Positions 32,211 to 41,799 of a DNA stretch of 64,000 nucleotides are shown one piece after another. The first letter of the stretch is position 1; every line of letters begins with the position of its first letter. Source of the DNA: Armatimonadaceae bacterium (GTDB lineage Bacteria > Armatimonadota > Armatimonadia > Armatimonadales > Armatimonadaceae); NCBI GenBank assembly GCA_030447685.1, contig JAUJOK010000018.1, forward strand, positions 1 through 64,000, given 5' to 3'. The notes beneath the pieces were generated by a model. That model was not told the DNA's origin, made no database searches, and saw only the letters and a program-made list of their open reading frames with translations. Position numbers and translations under genes: made by a program.

Positions 32211-33286
32211 TCGCGGGCATTCGTTTCGAAGATGCGTTGGCGCATGGCTTCGGGCAGCTTCGGAAAGGCGCGGGCAGGCGAATCGAAGTCCCAATGCGGA
32301 TAGTCGGAGGCGAACATCAGCACATGTTCGGCGTCCATCATCGCCAGTAGCTGCAGCAGTTCCTTATCGTCGTCGGGCCGCTCCAGGGGCTGCGAGCTGA
32401 GGCGCACATGGTCGCGCAGATACGCCGAAGGGCGCTGCTTTACCCACGGCACCTCGGTGCGGAGCGCCTTCCATTCGGCATCCAGACGCCACAGCAGGCC
32501 GGGCAGCCATGCGACGCCCCCTTCGACCAGCACGACCTTGAAGTTCGGGAACTTCTCGAAAACCCCTTCGGTGAGGAAGGAGACCAGGTGCGCCTGAAAA
32601 GCGAGGGATAGACAGGTGTGCCACTCGATATAATGGGTCGGGTAGCCGGGCGAGGGCTGACTGTTGATACCCATGCCATCCGTGCCGGGATGGATGGCAA
32701 AAGGCAGGTTATGCTTCGCGCAGGCTTCGTAGATCGGATAATACTGCCGCTGGCCGAAGGGAGCGCGCGCGCCGGAGTCGGTCATTACCTGGACGAAATG
32801 CGGATGCCCCGCCCACCGCTCGATCTCTCTGGCGGCGGCCTGCGGGTCCTGGTGCGCGACCGTGATACTGCCCTTGAACGCGCCGTCGGCGTTGTACGCA
32901 CCGAGCCAGGTTTCGGCCAGCCAATCGTTATAGGCGGCGGCAATCGCGGTGCCGAAGTCGGGGTCGGGATGGTGGTTGCAAAAGGCGCGCGGCAGCAAAA
33001 CGGCGTGCGCGATACCGTACTCGTCGATAAGCTGCTTTCGCAAAAACTCCGGGTCGGTGCCCGGCCCGCCGCCCGACGGCGGCTTGCTGTCCAGACGCGC
33101 CCCGTGAACCGGGTTACCGAAGAACCCGCGCCCACCGCCGTTCCAGCGGTTGCGGAACGGCAGCGGCATGTGCGCCTTGATCTCATCATTCGTGCGGGGG
33201 CCGGGGTGGACATCGCAGTCGATAATCCCGGCGCGGCGCGGAGCGGTACTCTGCGCTGCCGGGCGTTCCCTTGTCGCGGTGGTCAT
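32195..33286 (-). CDS. amidohydrolase family protein (ACMSD/decarboxylase-like)
   Basis: A 363-residue metal-dependent TIM-barrel protein of the Amidohydrolase_2 family. Strand 1 carries IIDCDVHPGP (the HxH-like metal site modified to D-x-H), a central histidine is in FAIHPGTDG, and the C-terminal FASDYPHWDFDSP contains the catalytic aspartate. Relatives are decarboxylases or hydrolases of aromatic or lactone compounds. A strong AGGAGGA ribosome-binding site precedes the ATG. It heads the minus-strand cluster amidohydrolase, DUF402, Rieske, TPR. Specific substrate unknown. Confidence 0.87.
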   Translation of the reverse strand: MTTATRERPAAQSTAPRRAGIIDCDVHPGPRTNDEIKAHMPLPFRNRWNGGGRGFFGNPVHGARLDSKPPSGGGPGTDPEFLRKQLIDEYGIAHAVLLPRAFCNHHPDPDFGTAIAAAYNDWLAETWLGAYNADGAFKGSITVAHQDPQAAAREIERWAGHPHFVQVMTDSGARAPFGQRQYYPIYEACAKHNLPFAIHPGTDGMGINSQPSPGYPTHYIEWHTCLSLAFQAHLVSFLTEGVFEKFPNFKVVLVEGGVAWLPGLLWRLDAEWKALRTEVPWVKQRPSAYLRDHVRLSSQPLERPDDDKELLQLLAMMDAEHVLMFASDYPHWDFDSPARAFPKLPEAMRQRIFETNAREWYRL

Positions 33287-33367
33287 GGTTCCTCCTGAGG
33301 CGGATCGAAGTCGTTATGTAGATGATACCGGAAAACGGCGCGTATGGTAAGCTAAATTATCGAGAAA

Positions 33368-34243
33368 ATGCACATGCCGGAACCGAACGCAGCAGAAGGA
33401 GCGCCCCGGCGATGGCGACGGCGTCGTCTGATCGGCCTTGGGGTCGGCACTATCGCGGCGGCTGTTTTGACGGCCTGCCGCGATGAGCAGGTGACAAAGG
33501 AACGGGTGGGAATGAGACAGGAAAGACAGCCGTCCGGCATGCCGGAGGCTGAGGCAGGCCGGCTGCGGGCACGTCCCGGAAAAATAACAACAGCAGCGGG
33601 ACCAGAGCGGGGCCTGCAAAAACTGAAGCTGGGAGATACGCGCGACGGCCTGCTGTACGTGCCCGCCGGGTATACGCCGGAACGGCCCGCGCCGCTGGTG
33701 GTGATGCTGCATGGTGCCGGGGGCAATGCCGACCATGGCCTGAACTCGCTGCGACCGCTTGCCGATACCGCCGGGCTGATTCTGCTGGCGCTCGATTCAC
33801 GGGGCCGGACGTGGGACATCATCCTCGGCGGGTACGGCCCGGATATCGCGTTTATCGACCGGGCGTTGGCGCACACGTTTGCGTGTTATGCCGTCTACCC
33901 CGCCCATATCGCGGTCGAGGGTTTTTCCGACGGCGCTTCCTACGCGCTTTCGTTGGGCATCACCAACGGCGACCTTTTCACGCATGTTATCGCCTTTTCG
34001 CCGGGGTTCATGTCCCCCGCCGGGCAGCAGGGCAAGCCGCGTCTCTTTATCTCGCACGGAACGCACGATGGGGTGCTTCCGATTGACCGGTGCAGCCGCC
34101 GGATTGTACCGCAGGTGCAGCGCGCGGACTATGACGTACTTTACCGGGAGTTCGACGGCCCGCATACGGTTCCGCCGGAGATAGCCCGTGAGGCAGCGAC
34201 GGAATGGTTTCTGCCGGAGCCTAACGCCGCCGCGCCACGATAA
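33368..34243 (+). CDS. lipoprotein alpha/beta hydrolase (phospholipase/carboxylesterase type)
   Basis: A 291-residue protein. The N-terminus has a basic cluster (RRWRRRRLIG), a hydrophobic run and a lipobox LTAC with C37, so it should be a lipid-anchored exported protein, possibly Tat-routed. The hydrolase domain shows VVMLHGAGGNAD (oxyanion region), GFSDGAS with the nucleophilic serine, HGTHDGVLP with the acid and FDGPHTVPPE with the histidine. It resembles small esterases of the phospholipase/carboxylesterase or PHB-depolymerase type. The stop overlaps the convergent SpoIIE gene by 23 bases. Confidence 0.85.
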   Translation: MHMPEPNAAEGAPRRWRRRRLIGLGVGTIAAAVLTACRDEQVTKERVGMRQERQPSGMPEAEAGRLRARPGKITTAAGPERGLQKLKLGDTRDGLLYVPAGYTPERPAPLVVMLHGAGGNADHGLNSLRPLADTAGLILLALDSRGRTWDIILGGYGPDIAFIDRALAHTFACYAVYPAHIAVEGFSDGASYALSLGITNGDLFTHVIAFSPGFMSPAGQQGKPRLFISHGTHDGVLPIDRCSRRIVPQVQRADYDVLYREFDGPHTVPPEIAREAATEWFLPEPNAAAPR

Positions 34244-35921
34244 GGCAGGCATCGTCGTGGAGTGAGCCGCCCGCGAAGTCACGGGCGGCATTGAGAATGG
34301 CCTGTCCCAGCGCGTGGACCGAAGAACCCGATGCCTGCTGAGCAACTTCCACCATGCCGTCGTAGCCCAAAAAGCTGCTGCCGCGCCGCGCCTCGGTGAT
34401 ACCGTCCGTCGCCAGGATGATCGTGTCGCCTTCAGAAAGCCGTACTGTCGTAGACTCATAGCTCTGGTTGGGGAATGCGCCCAGCGGCAGGCCCCCGGTC
34501 GGTATCTCCTCCACGCGCTTACCCCGCGCCCGCAGCACCAAGGGCGGCTCCGCACCCGCCGAACCGAAGATCGCCTCGCCGGAGTTCGTGTCAATCACCA
34601 CCAGCGCCAGGGCAACGAAGCCTTCCTGCTCGCGCGCATCCAGCCGCTGGGCATCGCACAGGAAGTCATTGAGGCGGGCGAGGATACGCGCCACAGCCAG
34701 GCCCCTGAAAGAGCGCAGGAAAGCTCGCAGCACGTCCTTCACTTCCGATGTGCGCGCCGCCGCCTCCAGCCCCTTGCCCGAAGCGTCCCCGACCACCAGG
34801 GCCACCCGGCCCTCACCCAGTGCAAATGCATCGAAGAAGTCGCCGCCGACTTCGGATTCCGCAAAAGCGGCGGCGTAAAAGCTGGCCGTGAAAAGGCCGG
34901 GAAAGGCATCCTCGGCCAGTTCCACCAGAAACGACCGCTGAAGCGTCTCGGCGATGCGGTGCTCCCGCTCGTACTTCTTTTGCAGGTTTATCTCCGCCTG
35001 CTTGCGCTCCGTAATATCGCGCAGCACCTTCACAAAGCCGCGCAGGTTGCCGTGCGCGTCCTTCAGCGCGGTAAGAACGCCGCTGGCAAAGAATCGTGAA
35101 CCGTCCTTCTTCAGGTGCCAGCGTTCGTCCTCGGCCCGGCCTTCCCGTATTGCCGTCTCGGCCTCTTTTTCCGGCTCGCCGCGCTCGCGGTCTTCAGGGG
35201 TGAAGATAAAGGAGCCGGGCTGTCCCATCGCCTCTCTCTCCGTGAAGCCCATAATCGTTTCCGCACCACAGTTCCAGTGCACCACCCGGTTGCGCGCATC
35301 CAACATGAAGATAGCGAAATCTTTCACCTCTTCCACAATCAGGCGGTAATGGCTCTGTTCGGTCTGCTTGCGCTCGGAAACGTCGCGCACCAGCCAGCGC
35401 AGGCCGGTAATCTCGCCGTCCGAGCCGTGCGCGGGAGCGACCGTCAGCGCCGCCGTAATATCGGATGCGCGGCGGCGTTTCAGGCACACTTCCCATTCCC
35501 GCACGTTCGCACCTTCCGACAGGCGGGAAAGCAGAGACCGAAAATCCGGGCGCTCGTCCTCATGAACGAAAGTGATAAGGGGTTTTCGCAGCAGAAACCG
35601 TGGGCTGATTCCCAGGAGTGCAGCAGCGGCAGCGTTGGCTTCCTGGACCACACCGGCAGTATCGGTAACCAGATAGGCGTCCGGGGCGAAGTTGAAAAGC
35701 CCCGCATAGCGCTGGCGCTCGGTTTCCAGCGCCTCGTGGGCGTGCATCAGCTCCTCGTTCTGCACACGCAGCTCTTCCTCGGCGACGCGAAGCTCTTTCA
35801 GACTGATGCCCAGCTCCACAAAGGACTGCTGCAACAGGCCGTGTGGCTCCCCGTGGCCGTTGCCCCGCAAAGCGGCCAGATGCGCTTCCATGTCCTTTAT
35901 CTGCTTATCAAGGCGATCCAT
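34221..35921 (-). CDS. PAS-PAS-SpoIIE/PP2C serine phosphatase
   Basis: A 566-residue cytosolic signalling protein. Residues about 1-75 are a coiled coil; PAS domains lie at about 75-190 and 195-325, the second with a PAC motif; the C-terminal 200 residues are a PP2C-type SpoIIE phosphatase with metal aspartates in GGDFFDAF, VGDASGKG and ATDGITEA. Such RsbU-like enzymes dephosphorylate anti-sigma-factor antagonists in partner switching. The ATG at 35921 begins the coiled coil. A decayed insertion sequence starts 72 bases upstream and separates it from the GAF-PAS-HATPase gene on the same strand, which looks like its natural kinase partner. Confidence 0.9.
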   Translation of the reverse strand: MDRLDKQIKDMEAHLAALRGNGHGEPHGLLQQSFVELGISLKELRVAEEELRVQNEELMHAHEALETERQRYAGLFNFAPDAYLVTDTAGVVQEANAAAAALLGISPRFLLRKPLITFVHEDERPDFRSLLSRLSEGANVREWEVCLKRRRASDITAALTVAPAHGSDGEITGLRWLVRDVSERKQTEQSHYRLIVEEVKDFAIFMLDARNRVVHWNCGAETIMGFTEREAMGQPGSFIFTPEDRERGEPEKEAETAIREGRAEDERWHLKKDGSRFFASGVLTALKDAHGNLRGFVKVLRDITERKQAEINLQKKYEREHRIAETLQRSFLVELAEDAFPGLFTASFYAAAFAESEVGGDFFDAFALGEGRVALVVGDASGKGLEAAARTSEVKDVLRAFLRSFRGLAVARILARLNDFLCDAQRLDAREQEGFVALALVVIDTNSGEAIFGSAGAEPPLVLRARGKRVEEIPTGGLPLGAFPNQSYESTTVRLSEGDTIILATDGITEARRGSSFLGYDGMVEVAQQASGSSVHALGQAILNAARDFAGGSLHDDACLIVARRR

Positions 35922-35984
35922 ACCGATATCTTCTTTCGTAAGAGCCTTCCTGATAGGTTCAGACCGCGAATACTTTTCTCCTGC

Positions 35985-35992
35985 TTTTTTAT
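35985..35992. repeat. left copy of insertion-sequence target duplication
   Basis: TTTTTTAT directly left of the element, identical to the right copy at 37419-37426. Confidence 0.7.
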
Positions 35993-37418
35993 GGGTGTGG
36001 ATTATGAGGGTCTTTGGGAGCAGCTTGCCGCGTCCGTGAAATCCACCTGTTGGCTGCCGCACCAGGCGCTGCGCAAATGCAGCATCGCTTCGGCACCTTC
36101 CTCGCTCCAGCGCATCCCTGCCCCTTTCATCCGTGCCTGCACCACGGCCTTCAAGCCGCCTCCATCACCCCGCTGCCGATGTGTCAGCCTGCTTGACGCA
36201 AACTGCCGTAGCCCATCCGGTGTGCATGGGTCTCCAGATAAGACACGACCTTGCGACGCACCTCACGCCCCTCATGCGTCACGGGAACCCACTGCGCCAC
36301 CGCGTGACGCACCTGCTCGTCTTATCGCGCAAAAGGCGCTCCTTCTGCTCCTCCATCCAGGCGGCGGCCTCTTGCGCTGCCCTGGCCAAAGCGCAACCGA
36401 GCCACCTGCCATAGGTGCTCACAGACATGATAGAAGTCCAGCACCTGCACGCTCTGAGGAAAGTGCTTGCCCGTCTCCTGCCATATCCAAGCCGCCCCGT
36501 CAGCGACTATGCCCACCCGCGAGCAACGGCCCGAACCGGCCCGGTGCGCCAGTGTGCGCACCCGCCGTCCAAAAGAAGCAGAGCGGGCAAGCGTAGCACA
36601 GTAACGCGCCGTCTTCACACCGTTGGCTTGTCCGTGCGCGTCCTTGCCCGTCTCATAAGCCACCGCGCACTTAACCTCGCGCCACTCGCCCCCAACGAAG
36701 AGGAGTACCCCGTCCATCGACAGGTGTAAGCTGCGCAGGCAGGGGAGCCTTGTTCTTGTGCACTAATTGCTCCTCATGCGCGCCTGCTCCAAAGCACGCC
36801 CACCGCCTGCGCCTCGCGCCGCACCGTGCTTGCCGACAGGCGCACCCGCATGATCTCACGAGCCGCCGTGCCAAAGGGCAGAAAACTGGCGAAGCGAGAC
36901 AGCCGTGCTCGCACCGCCGACGTGCATTGAGAGCGTCCCAGACCAAGATGGGCATCAAGCGGGCAAAAGCCTTTGCGGCAGGTTGAGCAGTAATAGTAGG
37001 CACGCCAGACGGTGGCTATCCCACACAAAGTTACCATCTGCTTCTTGTAAAGAGCCACATACCGGGCGCTCCTTTGGCAAGAGCAGAGGACGCTGCTACC
37101 CACGTAGCCCGTTCCCGCCAAATCCAGCAACTCCTTCTGCACCGCTTCCTTAACCTGCTCGCCCAGGCGGTCCGCCCGGCGCTCTATCTCCTCCAGCGTC
37201 ACCGGCCCCATGGGCATCTCTTGGCGCAGGCGCTTCTCGAACTCTTCGACCAGTTTCTGGATGTGCGATTCGGCATCGGCAGTGGGTGTGTCATCAGGGG
37301 TAGAATCTGGTTTCTTGGACATCGGTAACTCCCGTGGCAGTGTTACCCCTGTCTTCGACGTAACCGGCAATACATACTCCTGACAAAGCGACACTACTCA
37401 TAATTCTGAAACGCACCC
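35993..37418 (-). mobile_element. decayed ISKra4-family insertion sequence
   Basis: The 1426-bp element is bounded by an 8-bp direct repeat TTTTTTAT. Its ends share GGGTG as terminal inverted bases; inward, both ends contain ATTATGAG, with a short gap in the left end. The interior is one transposase gene broken by several frame changes, so the copy cannot transpose on its own. Family assignment rests on the transposase. Confidence 0.75.
36002..37322 (-). pseudogene. ISKra4-family transposase, multiply frameshifted
   Basis: The N-terminal part (ATG at 37322, GGGAG ribosome-binding site) runs intact to 36774 and holds the family's CSTCRKGFCPLD block. The frame then breaks near 36780-36810; short pieces continue in other frames (EEQLVHKNKAPLPAQL). 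The DDE core resumes at 36717 with MDGVLLFVGGEWREVKC and later VGIVADGAAWIW and VLDFYHVCEHLW. It breaks again near 36370, continues with VRHAVAQWVPVTHEG, and breaks near 36190 at HIGSGVMEAA, before ending at 36002 after ARMKGAGMRWSEEGAEAM. All major blocks are present in order, so this is a recent, full-length but inactivated copy. Confidence 0.85.
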
Positions 37419-37426
37419 TTTTTTAT
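37419..37426. repeat. right copy of insertion-sequence target duplication
   Basis: TTTTTTAT directly right of the element, matching 35985-35992. Confidence 0.7.
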
Positions 37427-37453
37427 GGGGGATTACATCGGGCTGAAACAGCG

Positions 37454-39946
37454 TCAGATACCGGTCAGCCAGGAGGGTTCCGGTTCCGCGCAGTCCTGCT
37501 CCAGCACGACCCTGGTACCTTCCGGCCCCGTCAGCAGCCACACGCGATCCGCCGATCTCAACATCATCCAGAAGCCATGCCCCAGACTTCCCGCCGTCGT
37601 GTAGCCGCGCTCCAGCGTCGCGCGCGGCAGCCGCTCCACATCGATTCCGGCGCCCATATCTTCAATCCAAACCTGAATCGTACCCTGCGCGCTCGCATGG
37701 ACGCGCGCCCAGCCGCCGCCCGCGTGAACGACGGCGTTCATACTTGCCTCGCCCACCGCCGTTAACAGATCATGCCACCGCTCCGGCGGGAAGCCAAAGG
37801 AGATAGCCACCTCACGGGTTACCTGCCGGAGCCACCGCAGGCTCGGCTTCGATAGCTCTATCGGTTCGGCGGCGGCGGGCAGGGGCGCGGGCAGGTCGGA
37901 CGCGGCATCGCACAGGCGCAGCTTTCCCTCGGTGACACTGGCCAGAACATCGCGCAGAAAAACGCGCTGCCGGTGCTCGTTTTCGATCAGGGTATCCTCG
38001 GCGTGCTTGCGCTCCGTCACATCGATACAGGAGCCGATAAAGCCCGCGAAGTGCAGATCTTCCAGAAAGCGCGGCGTTCCTATGCCCAGTATCCAGCGGT
38101 ACTCGCCGTCGTGGCGGCGCAGACGGTACTCCATCTCGAACGGTTTTCGCGCCTCAAAGGCGGAAAGGTAGATGTCCAGGCAGCGGGCCAGGTCATCCGG
38201 GTGAACCCCTTCCGCCCAGCCACTACCCATCTCCTGCTCCAGCGTCCGGCCCGTGAAGTCCAGCCAGGGCTTATTGAAATAATAACGAAGCCTGTCTTCT
38301 CCGGACAGCCAGATCAGGACGGGCGCAGTATCGGCCATGACCTGGAAACGCTTCTCGCTTTCGCGGATCGCCTCCTCAGTGCGCTTACGCTCGGTAATAT
38401 CGGTACAGACACCGACGGCCCGCCATTTTCCCGGCGCGAGCGGCTCGATCTGCACGTCTTCCTTGAACCAGCGCACCTGCCCGTCGCTTCCCCGGCAGCG
38501 GAACTCCTGGCTGTAGCTATTGTTCGCCCGCACCTGCGAAGCTCCATAGGCTTCCATCGATTCTTTATCTTCGGAAAGCTTGGACAGATGCCAGGCAAAC
38601 GTGTACGGCATCTCCGGCGGGTCCGTATCGAGCGGAAAAAAACGCTGCGCCGCCTCTTCGTCGGCGACATGCATATCCCAGCGCAGCCAGTACTTGCCGG
38701 TCTCCTCCACAGTCGCGTGCCATAAGATGCATTGGGCGCGGGCGGAGATCAGGCGCATCTCCTCTTCCGCCCGCTTTCGCTCGGCAATCTCTTCCTGCGC
38801 CTCGCGGTACAGTCGGGCGTTATCTATGGAAAGAGCGGCCCGTCGCCCCATCTCCTCGGCAAGCGCCCGGTCATCCGCATCGAAACGCCGTCCCGACTCC
38901 GCTGTCGTCACCAGAGTAATCGCCCCAAGCGTCCGGTCACGTACCGTGAGCGGCACACACAAATAGGAGAGCAGGTTTAATTCACGCAGCAGGTGCAGGT
39001 GGTCGGCGTCCTGCGCCAGGGTTTGCAGATCGGCGTCGGAAACGTCAGCGGCGAACTGCGGCTGACCGGCCAGACAGCTCAGCACCGGATGGGAGCCATG
39101 AGGGGCAAGCGGGTACTGTCGCTGCACCTCACGGATGATTTCGGCCTTGGCCGGATCCACATGGGCGACCGCCAGCCGCTGCACGGCACCGTCGTCGCTC
39201 TTAATATCAATCGCACACCAATCGGCAAGCTGGGGAACAAGGAGGCGGGATATGGCGGCGAGCGTGGTTTCCAGGTCCAGCGAAGCGGCGGCGACGGCGG
39301 CGCTCACTTCGGCTAAAAAAGCCATACGCCGCTGCGCCGCTTCCGCCGCCCCCAGCGCCTTCACCGCATCGTCATAAAGCCGCGCCCGTTCCAGCGCCTG
39401 GGCGCACTGGCGGGTAAGCGCCAGCATATACACACGGTCATCGTCGCTGAAATCGCGCGGGTGCGGGAAGGTCAATCCGATTGCGCCAACGGCACGGTTT
39501 TTGATGACCAGGGGCAGCGCCGCCCACGCTTCATTCAACTCCTTGCGGATGGCGCCCCCGTCAATGTCCGGAAAACGCGACAGCCAGGCTTCCCGGTTTT
39601 CCAGATAGACCGGCTCCCCGGTACGCACCGCTTCCGCAATAGGCACCGGCGCTTCCACCGAAAAGCGACGCCATCGCTCCACCAGAGCTTCGGGATAGCC
39701 GACGGCGCGCACTACCTCCAGTTCCGTGCCGTCCTCGGTCAGCAGCACCATGCTCCCCGCGCTCGCCTCCAGCGCGGCAACCCCCTCTCCCACCACCACG
39801 CCTCCCACCTGCGCCGGGGTAAGCGATTCGGAAAGCGCGGCGGTGACGGATTGAAGCCTTGCGATGCGGTGGGTAGCCCGCTGCATGACCGGATCGAAAA
39901 CAAGGGGATTCGGCACGGCTTCCTGATTGGGTTCTGGAGCACTCAT
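37454..39946 (-). CDS. GAF-GAF-PAS-PAS sensor with RsbW-like ATPase domain
   Basis: An 830-residue cytosolic sensor. Domains in order: GAF (about 30-190), GAF (about 215-385), a coiled linker, PAS (about 400-520), PAS (about 530-650) and a C-terminal GHKL ATPase (about 700-820). The ATPase shows the N box GEASMNAVVHA, the G1 box DMGAGID and the G2 segment GSLGHGFWMM. There is no HisKA dimerisation histidine between the last PAS and the ATPase, so it resembles an RsbW/SpoIIAB serine kinase (anti-sigma factor) rather than a classical histidine kinase. The same strand continues, after a decayed insertion sequence, with a SpoIIE-type phosphatase gene. No sigma factor or STAS antagonist gene is in this window. 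Confidence 0.88.
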   Translation of the reverse strand: MSAPEPNQEAVPNPLVFDPVMQRATHRIARLQSVTAALSESLTPAQVGGVVVGEGVAALEASAGSMVLLTEDGTELEVVRAVGYPEALVERWRRFSVEAPVPIAEAVRTGEPVYLENREAWLSRFPDIDGGAIRKELNEAWAALPLVIKNRAVGAIGLTFPHPRDFSDDDRVYMLALTRQCAQALERARLYDDAVKALGAAEAAQRRMAFLAEVSAAVAAASLDLETTLAAISRLLVPQLADWCAIDIKSDDGAVQRLAVAHVDPAKAEIIREVQRQYPLAPHGSHPVLSCLAGQPQFAADVSDADLQTLAQDADHLHLLRELNLLSYLCVPLTVRDRTLGAITLVTTAESGRRFDADDRALAEEMGRRAALSIDNARLYREAQEEIAERKRAEEEMRLISARAQCILWHATVEETGKYWLRWDMHVADEEAAQRFFPLDTDPPEMPYTFAWHLSKLSEDKESMEAYGASQVRANNSYSQEFRCRGSDGQVRWFKEDVQIEPLAPGKWRAVGVCTDITERKRTEEAIRESEKRFQVMADTAPVLIWLSGEDRLRYYFNKPWLDFTGRTLEQEMGSGWAEGVHPDDLARCLDIYLSAFEARKPFEMEYRLRRHDGEYRWILGIGTPRFLEDLHFAGFIGSCIDVTERKHAEDTLIENEHRQRVFLRDVLASVTEGKLRLCDAASDLPAPLPAAAEPIELSKPSLRWLRQVTREVAISFGFPPERWHDLLTAVGEASMNAVVHAGGGWARVHASAQGTIQVWIEDMGAGIDVERLPRATLERGYTTAGSLGHGFWMMLRSADRVWLLTGPEGTRVVLEQDCAEPEPSWLTGI

Positions 39947-40061
39947 CGGGATAGGAATTCTTGGATATGGCGACTGGCGTATGCAATTCTTCCCGCCCGC
40001 CCGACTGCCGAAACGCCATTCAAGAAGCCCGCGCGTGCATCGATTGTGGCGCTGGATGCTG

Positions 40062-40244
40062 TTACGAAAGTCCGTCGTGGAGCAGCGTCAGGAACGCCTG
40101 CGTCACCTGTGGGTCGAACTGCTTCCTGCTCTGGCGCGCGATCTCCTCCACCGGCCATGTCTGCTTGTACGGGCGCGCGTGCGTCAGCGCGACGAACACA
40201 TCCGCGACGGCCTTTTTCGGCGGTGAGCGGCGAAAAAGAAGCAC
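40062..40244 (-). pseudogene. HD-GYP domain C-terminal remnant
   Basis: The frame reads AVADVFVALTHARPYKQTWP then EEIARQSRKQFDPQVTQAF, the characteristic end of an HD-GYP cyclic-di-GMP phosphodiesterase (ADVFDALT, RPY, FDP). Nothing upstream in this frame contains the HD or GYP motifs; instead the helicase gene occupies that space and overlaps by about 60 bases. It is a truncated relic. Confidence 0.7.
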
Positions 40245-41674
40245 GAATCGCGTATCTCCGGCGAACGTGCCGCCGTGGACTGGCTTCCACGGCGGAGACG
40301 GTGCGTAGTGCGGTTGACAACAGAGAACGGCAGACGACAGTTCCCGTCGACTGCCGCGTACCGGAAGCGGCGCGGGGAGCCGTCGCTTGCCTGCGGGAAA
40401 CGACGCGGCGCAGGGGCGGCGGGCGGGTGCGCGTGATTCGGCTGCCGCCCGCTGGACGACGGCCCGGTTTGACGGCGCGGGCGCTGCGGTTCGCGCGGGG
40501 GGCGGGCGAACTCGGCGTCTTTGGCCGGTGCCGGGGCATTGTAATCGAAGCCTGGCACCGTCCGCCGCTCGATGGCGTACCCTACCGCCCGCTCGATAGC
40601 CCGCACCATCGGTGCGTCTTCCAGGGTGACGAAGGTAAAGGCGTCGCCGTTATGAACGGCATTGTCGGCAGCGGACATGCGCCCAGTGCGCCCGATGCGG
40701 TGGATATACGCATCCGTGGTATCGGGAATATCATAGTTGATGACGTGCGATACGCCCGCCACGTCGATACCCCGCGCCGCGATGTCCGTCGCCACCAGAA
40801 TCTGGAACGTGCCGTCGCGGAAACCGTCGAGCGCCGCCTGCCGCCGGTTCTGCGACAGGTTACCCTGAAGCGACGCGGCGCGGTACCCCGCCTTTTCCAC
40901 CTGCTCCCCGATGCGCCGGGCGCGGTGCTTCGTGCGCGTGAAGATCAACACCGAGCCGGTGTCCGTCTTCGCCAGCAGTTCCAGCAGAAGCTTCGTTTTC
41001 AGATGCTGCTCGACCGGATACAGCGCGTGCGCGACCGTTTCGGCGGGCGCGGTGCGGTTGATCTGCACCGTAACGGGGTTGTGCAGAGCCTCGCCCGCCA
41101 GCTTTTCGATGTCGGCGGGCATGGTGGCGGAAAAAAGCAGCGTCTGGCGCTTCGAGGGGACCTGCTTCAAAATGCGCCGCACATCGGGCAAAAAGCCCAT
41201 GTCGAACATCTGGTCGGCCTCATCCAAAACCAGCACTTCCAGCCGTGAAAGGTCGATGGTGGTCTGCGCCAGGTGGTCGAGCAGGCGGCCCGGACAGGCG
41301 ACGACGATGTCCACGCCCATGCGCAGCTTTTCGATCTGCGGGTTCATGCCGACCCCACCATAGACGGTCATGCTGCGAAGACCGGTATTCGCGCCCAGCT
41401 TAACGAAGGAGTCGTTGATCTGCTCCGCCAACTCCCGCGTCGGGGCGACGACGAGCGCGCGGACCTGCCTGCGCGGCCCCTGGTGCAGACGCTGGAGAAT
41501 AGGAAGCGCGAACGCGGCGGTCTTGCCGGTGCCGGTCTGGGCCAGGCCCATTACGTCGCGGCCCGAAAGAACCGGGGCGATAGCCTGCGCCTGGATCGGC
41601 GTTGGCTCCACATAGCCGGAAGCGTCAATGCCCGCCTTGATAGAGGGGGCGAAGTCAAACGAATCGAATGTCAT
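40184..41674 (-). CDS. DEAD-box ATP-dependent RNA helicase
   Basis: A 496-residue helicase. All core motifs are visible in order: AQTGTGKT (I), PTRELA (Ia), DEAD (II, VLDEADQMFDMGF), SAT (III), the ARGID motif (V) and HRIGRTGR (VI). The core ends at about residue 375. The remaining tail is basic and proline/arginine-rich, as in RhlE-type proteins, but its last 60 or so residues are unlike other helicases and run over a perfect hairpin (40270-40295) into an HD-GYP remnant, so the original stop has probably been lost. The ATG at 41674 has an AAGGAC ribosome-binding site. It remodels structured RNA, probably in ribosome assembly or cold adaptation. Confidence 0.93.
   Translation of the reverse strand: MTFDSFDFAPSIKAGIDASGYVEPTPIQAQAIAPVLSGRDVMGLAQTGTGKTAAFALPILQRLHQGPRRQVRALVVAPTRELAEQINDSFVKLGANTGLRSMTVYGGVGMNPQIEKLRMGVDIVVACPGRLLDHLAQTTIDLSRLEVLVLDEADQMFDMGFLPDVRRILKQVPSKRQTLLFSATMPADIEKLAGEALHNPVTVQINRTAPAETVAHALYPVEQHLKTKLLLELLAKTDTGSVLIFTRTKHRARRIGEQVEKAGYRAASLQGNLSQNRRQAALDGFRDGTFQILVATDIAARGIDVAGVSHVINYDIPDTTDAYIHRIGRTGRMSAADNAVHNGDAFTFVTLEDAPMVRAIERAVGYAIERRTVPGFDYNAPAPAKDAEFARPPREPQRPRRQTGPSSSGRQPNHAHPPAAPAPRRFPQASDGSPRRFRYAAVDGNCRLPFSVVNRTTHRLRRGSQSTAARSPEIRDSCFFFAAHRRKRPSRMCSSR
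40270..40295. repeat. perfect 10-bp inverted repeat in the helicase 3' region
   Basis: CCGCCGTGGA (40270-40279) and TCCACGGCGG (40286-40295) with a 6-base loop. No T-run follows on either strand. It lies where the helicase reading frame becomes unlike its family, so it may be a relic of an earlier intergenic hairpin. Confidence 0.5.
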
Positions 41675-41799
41675 GATTGTCCTTCTGGCCGAAACGAAAG
41701 CCACTGTTCATCCAGAAGGCAATTTCCGACCCGCCTGCATTGGCTGCAGACTGCTCCTATCGTATCACACTTCGCAGTCCCGCGCCCGTTTTGCGGCAT

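Noticed and set aside
39943-40539. Long minus-strand frame in the helicase 3' region, different from the helicase frame
   Set aside because: Arg/Ser/Pro-rich with no motif. Only the short HD-GYP-like frame (40062-40244) carries recognisable family motifs.
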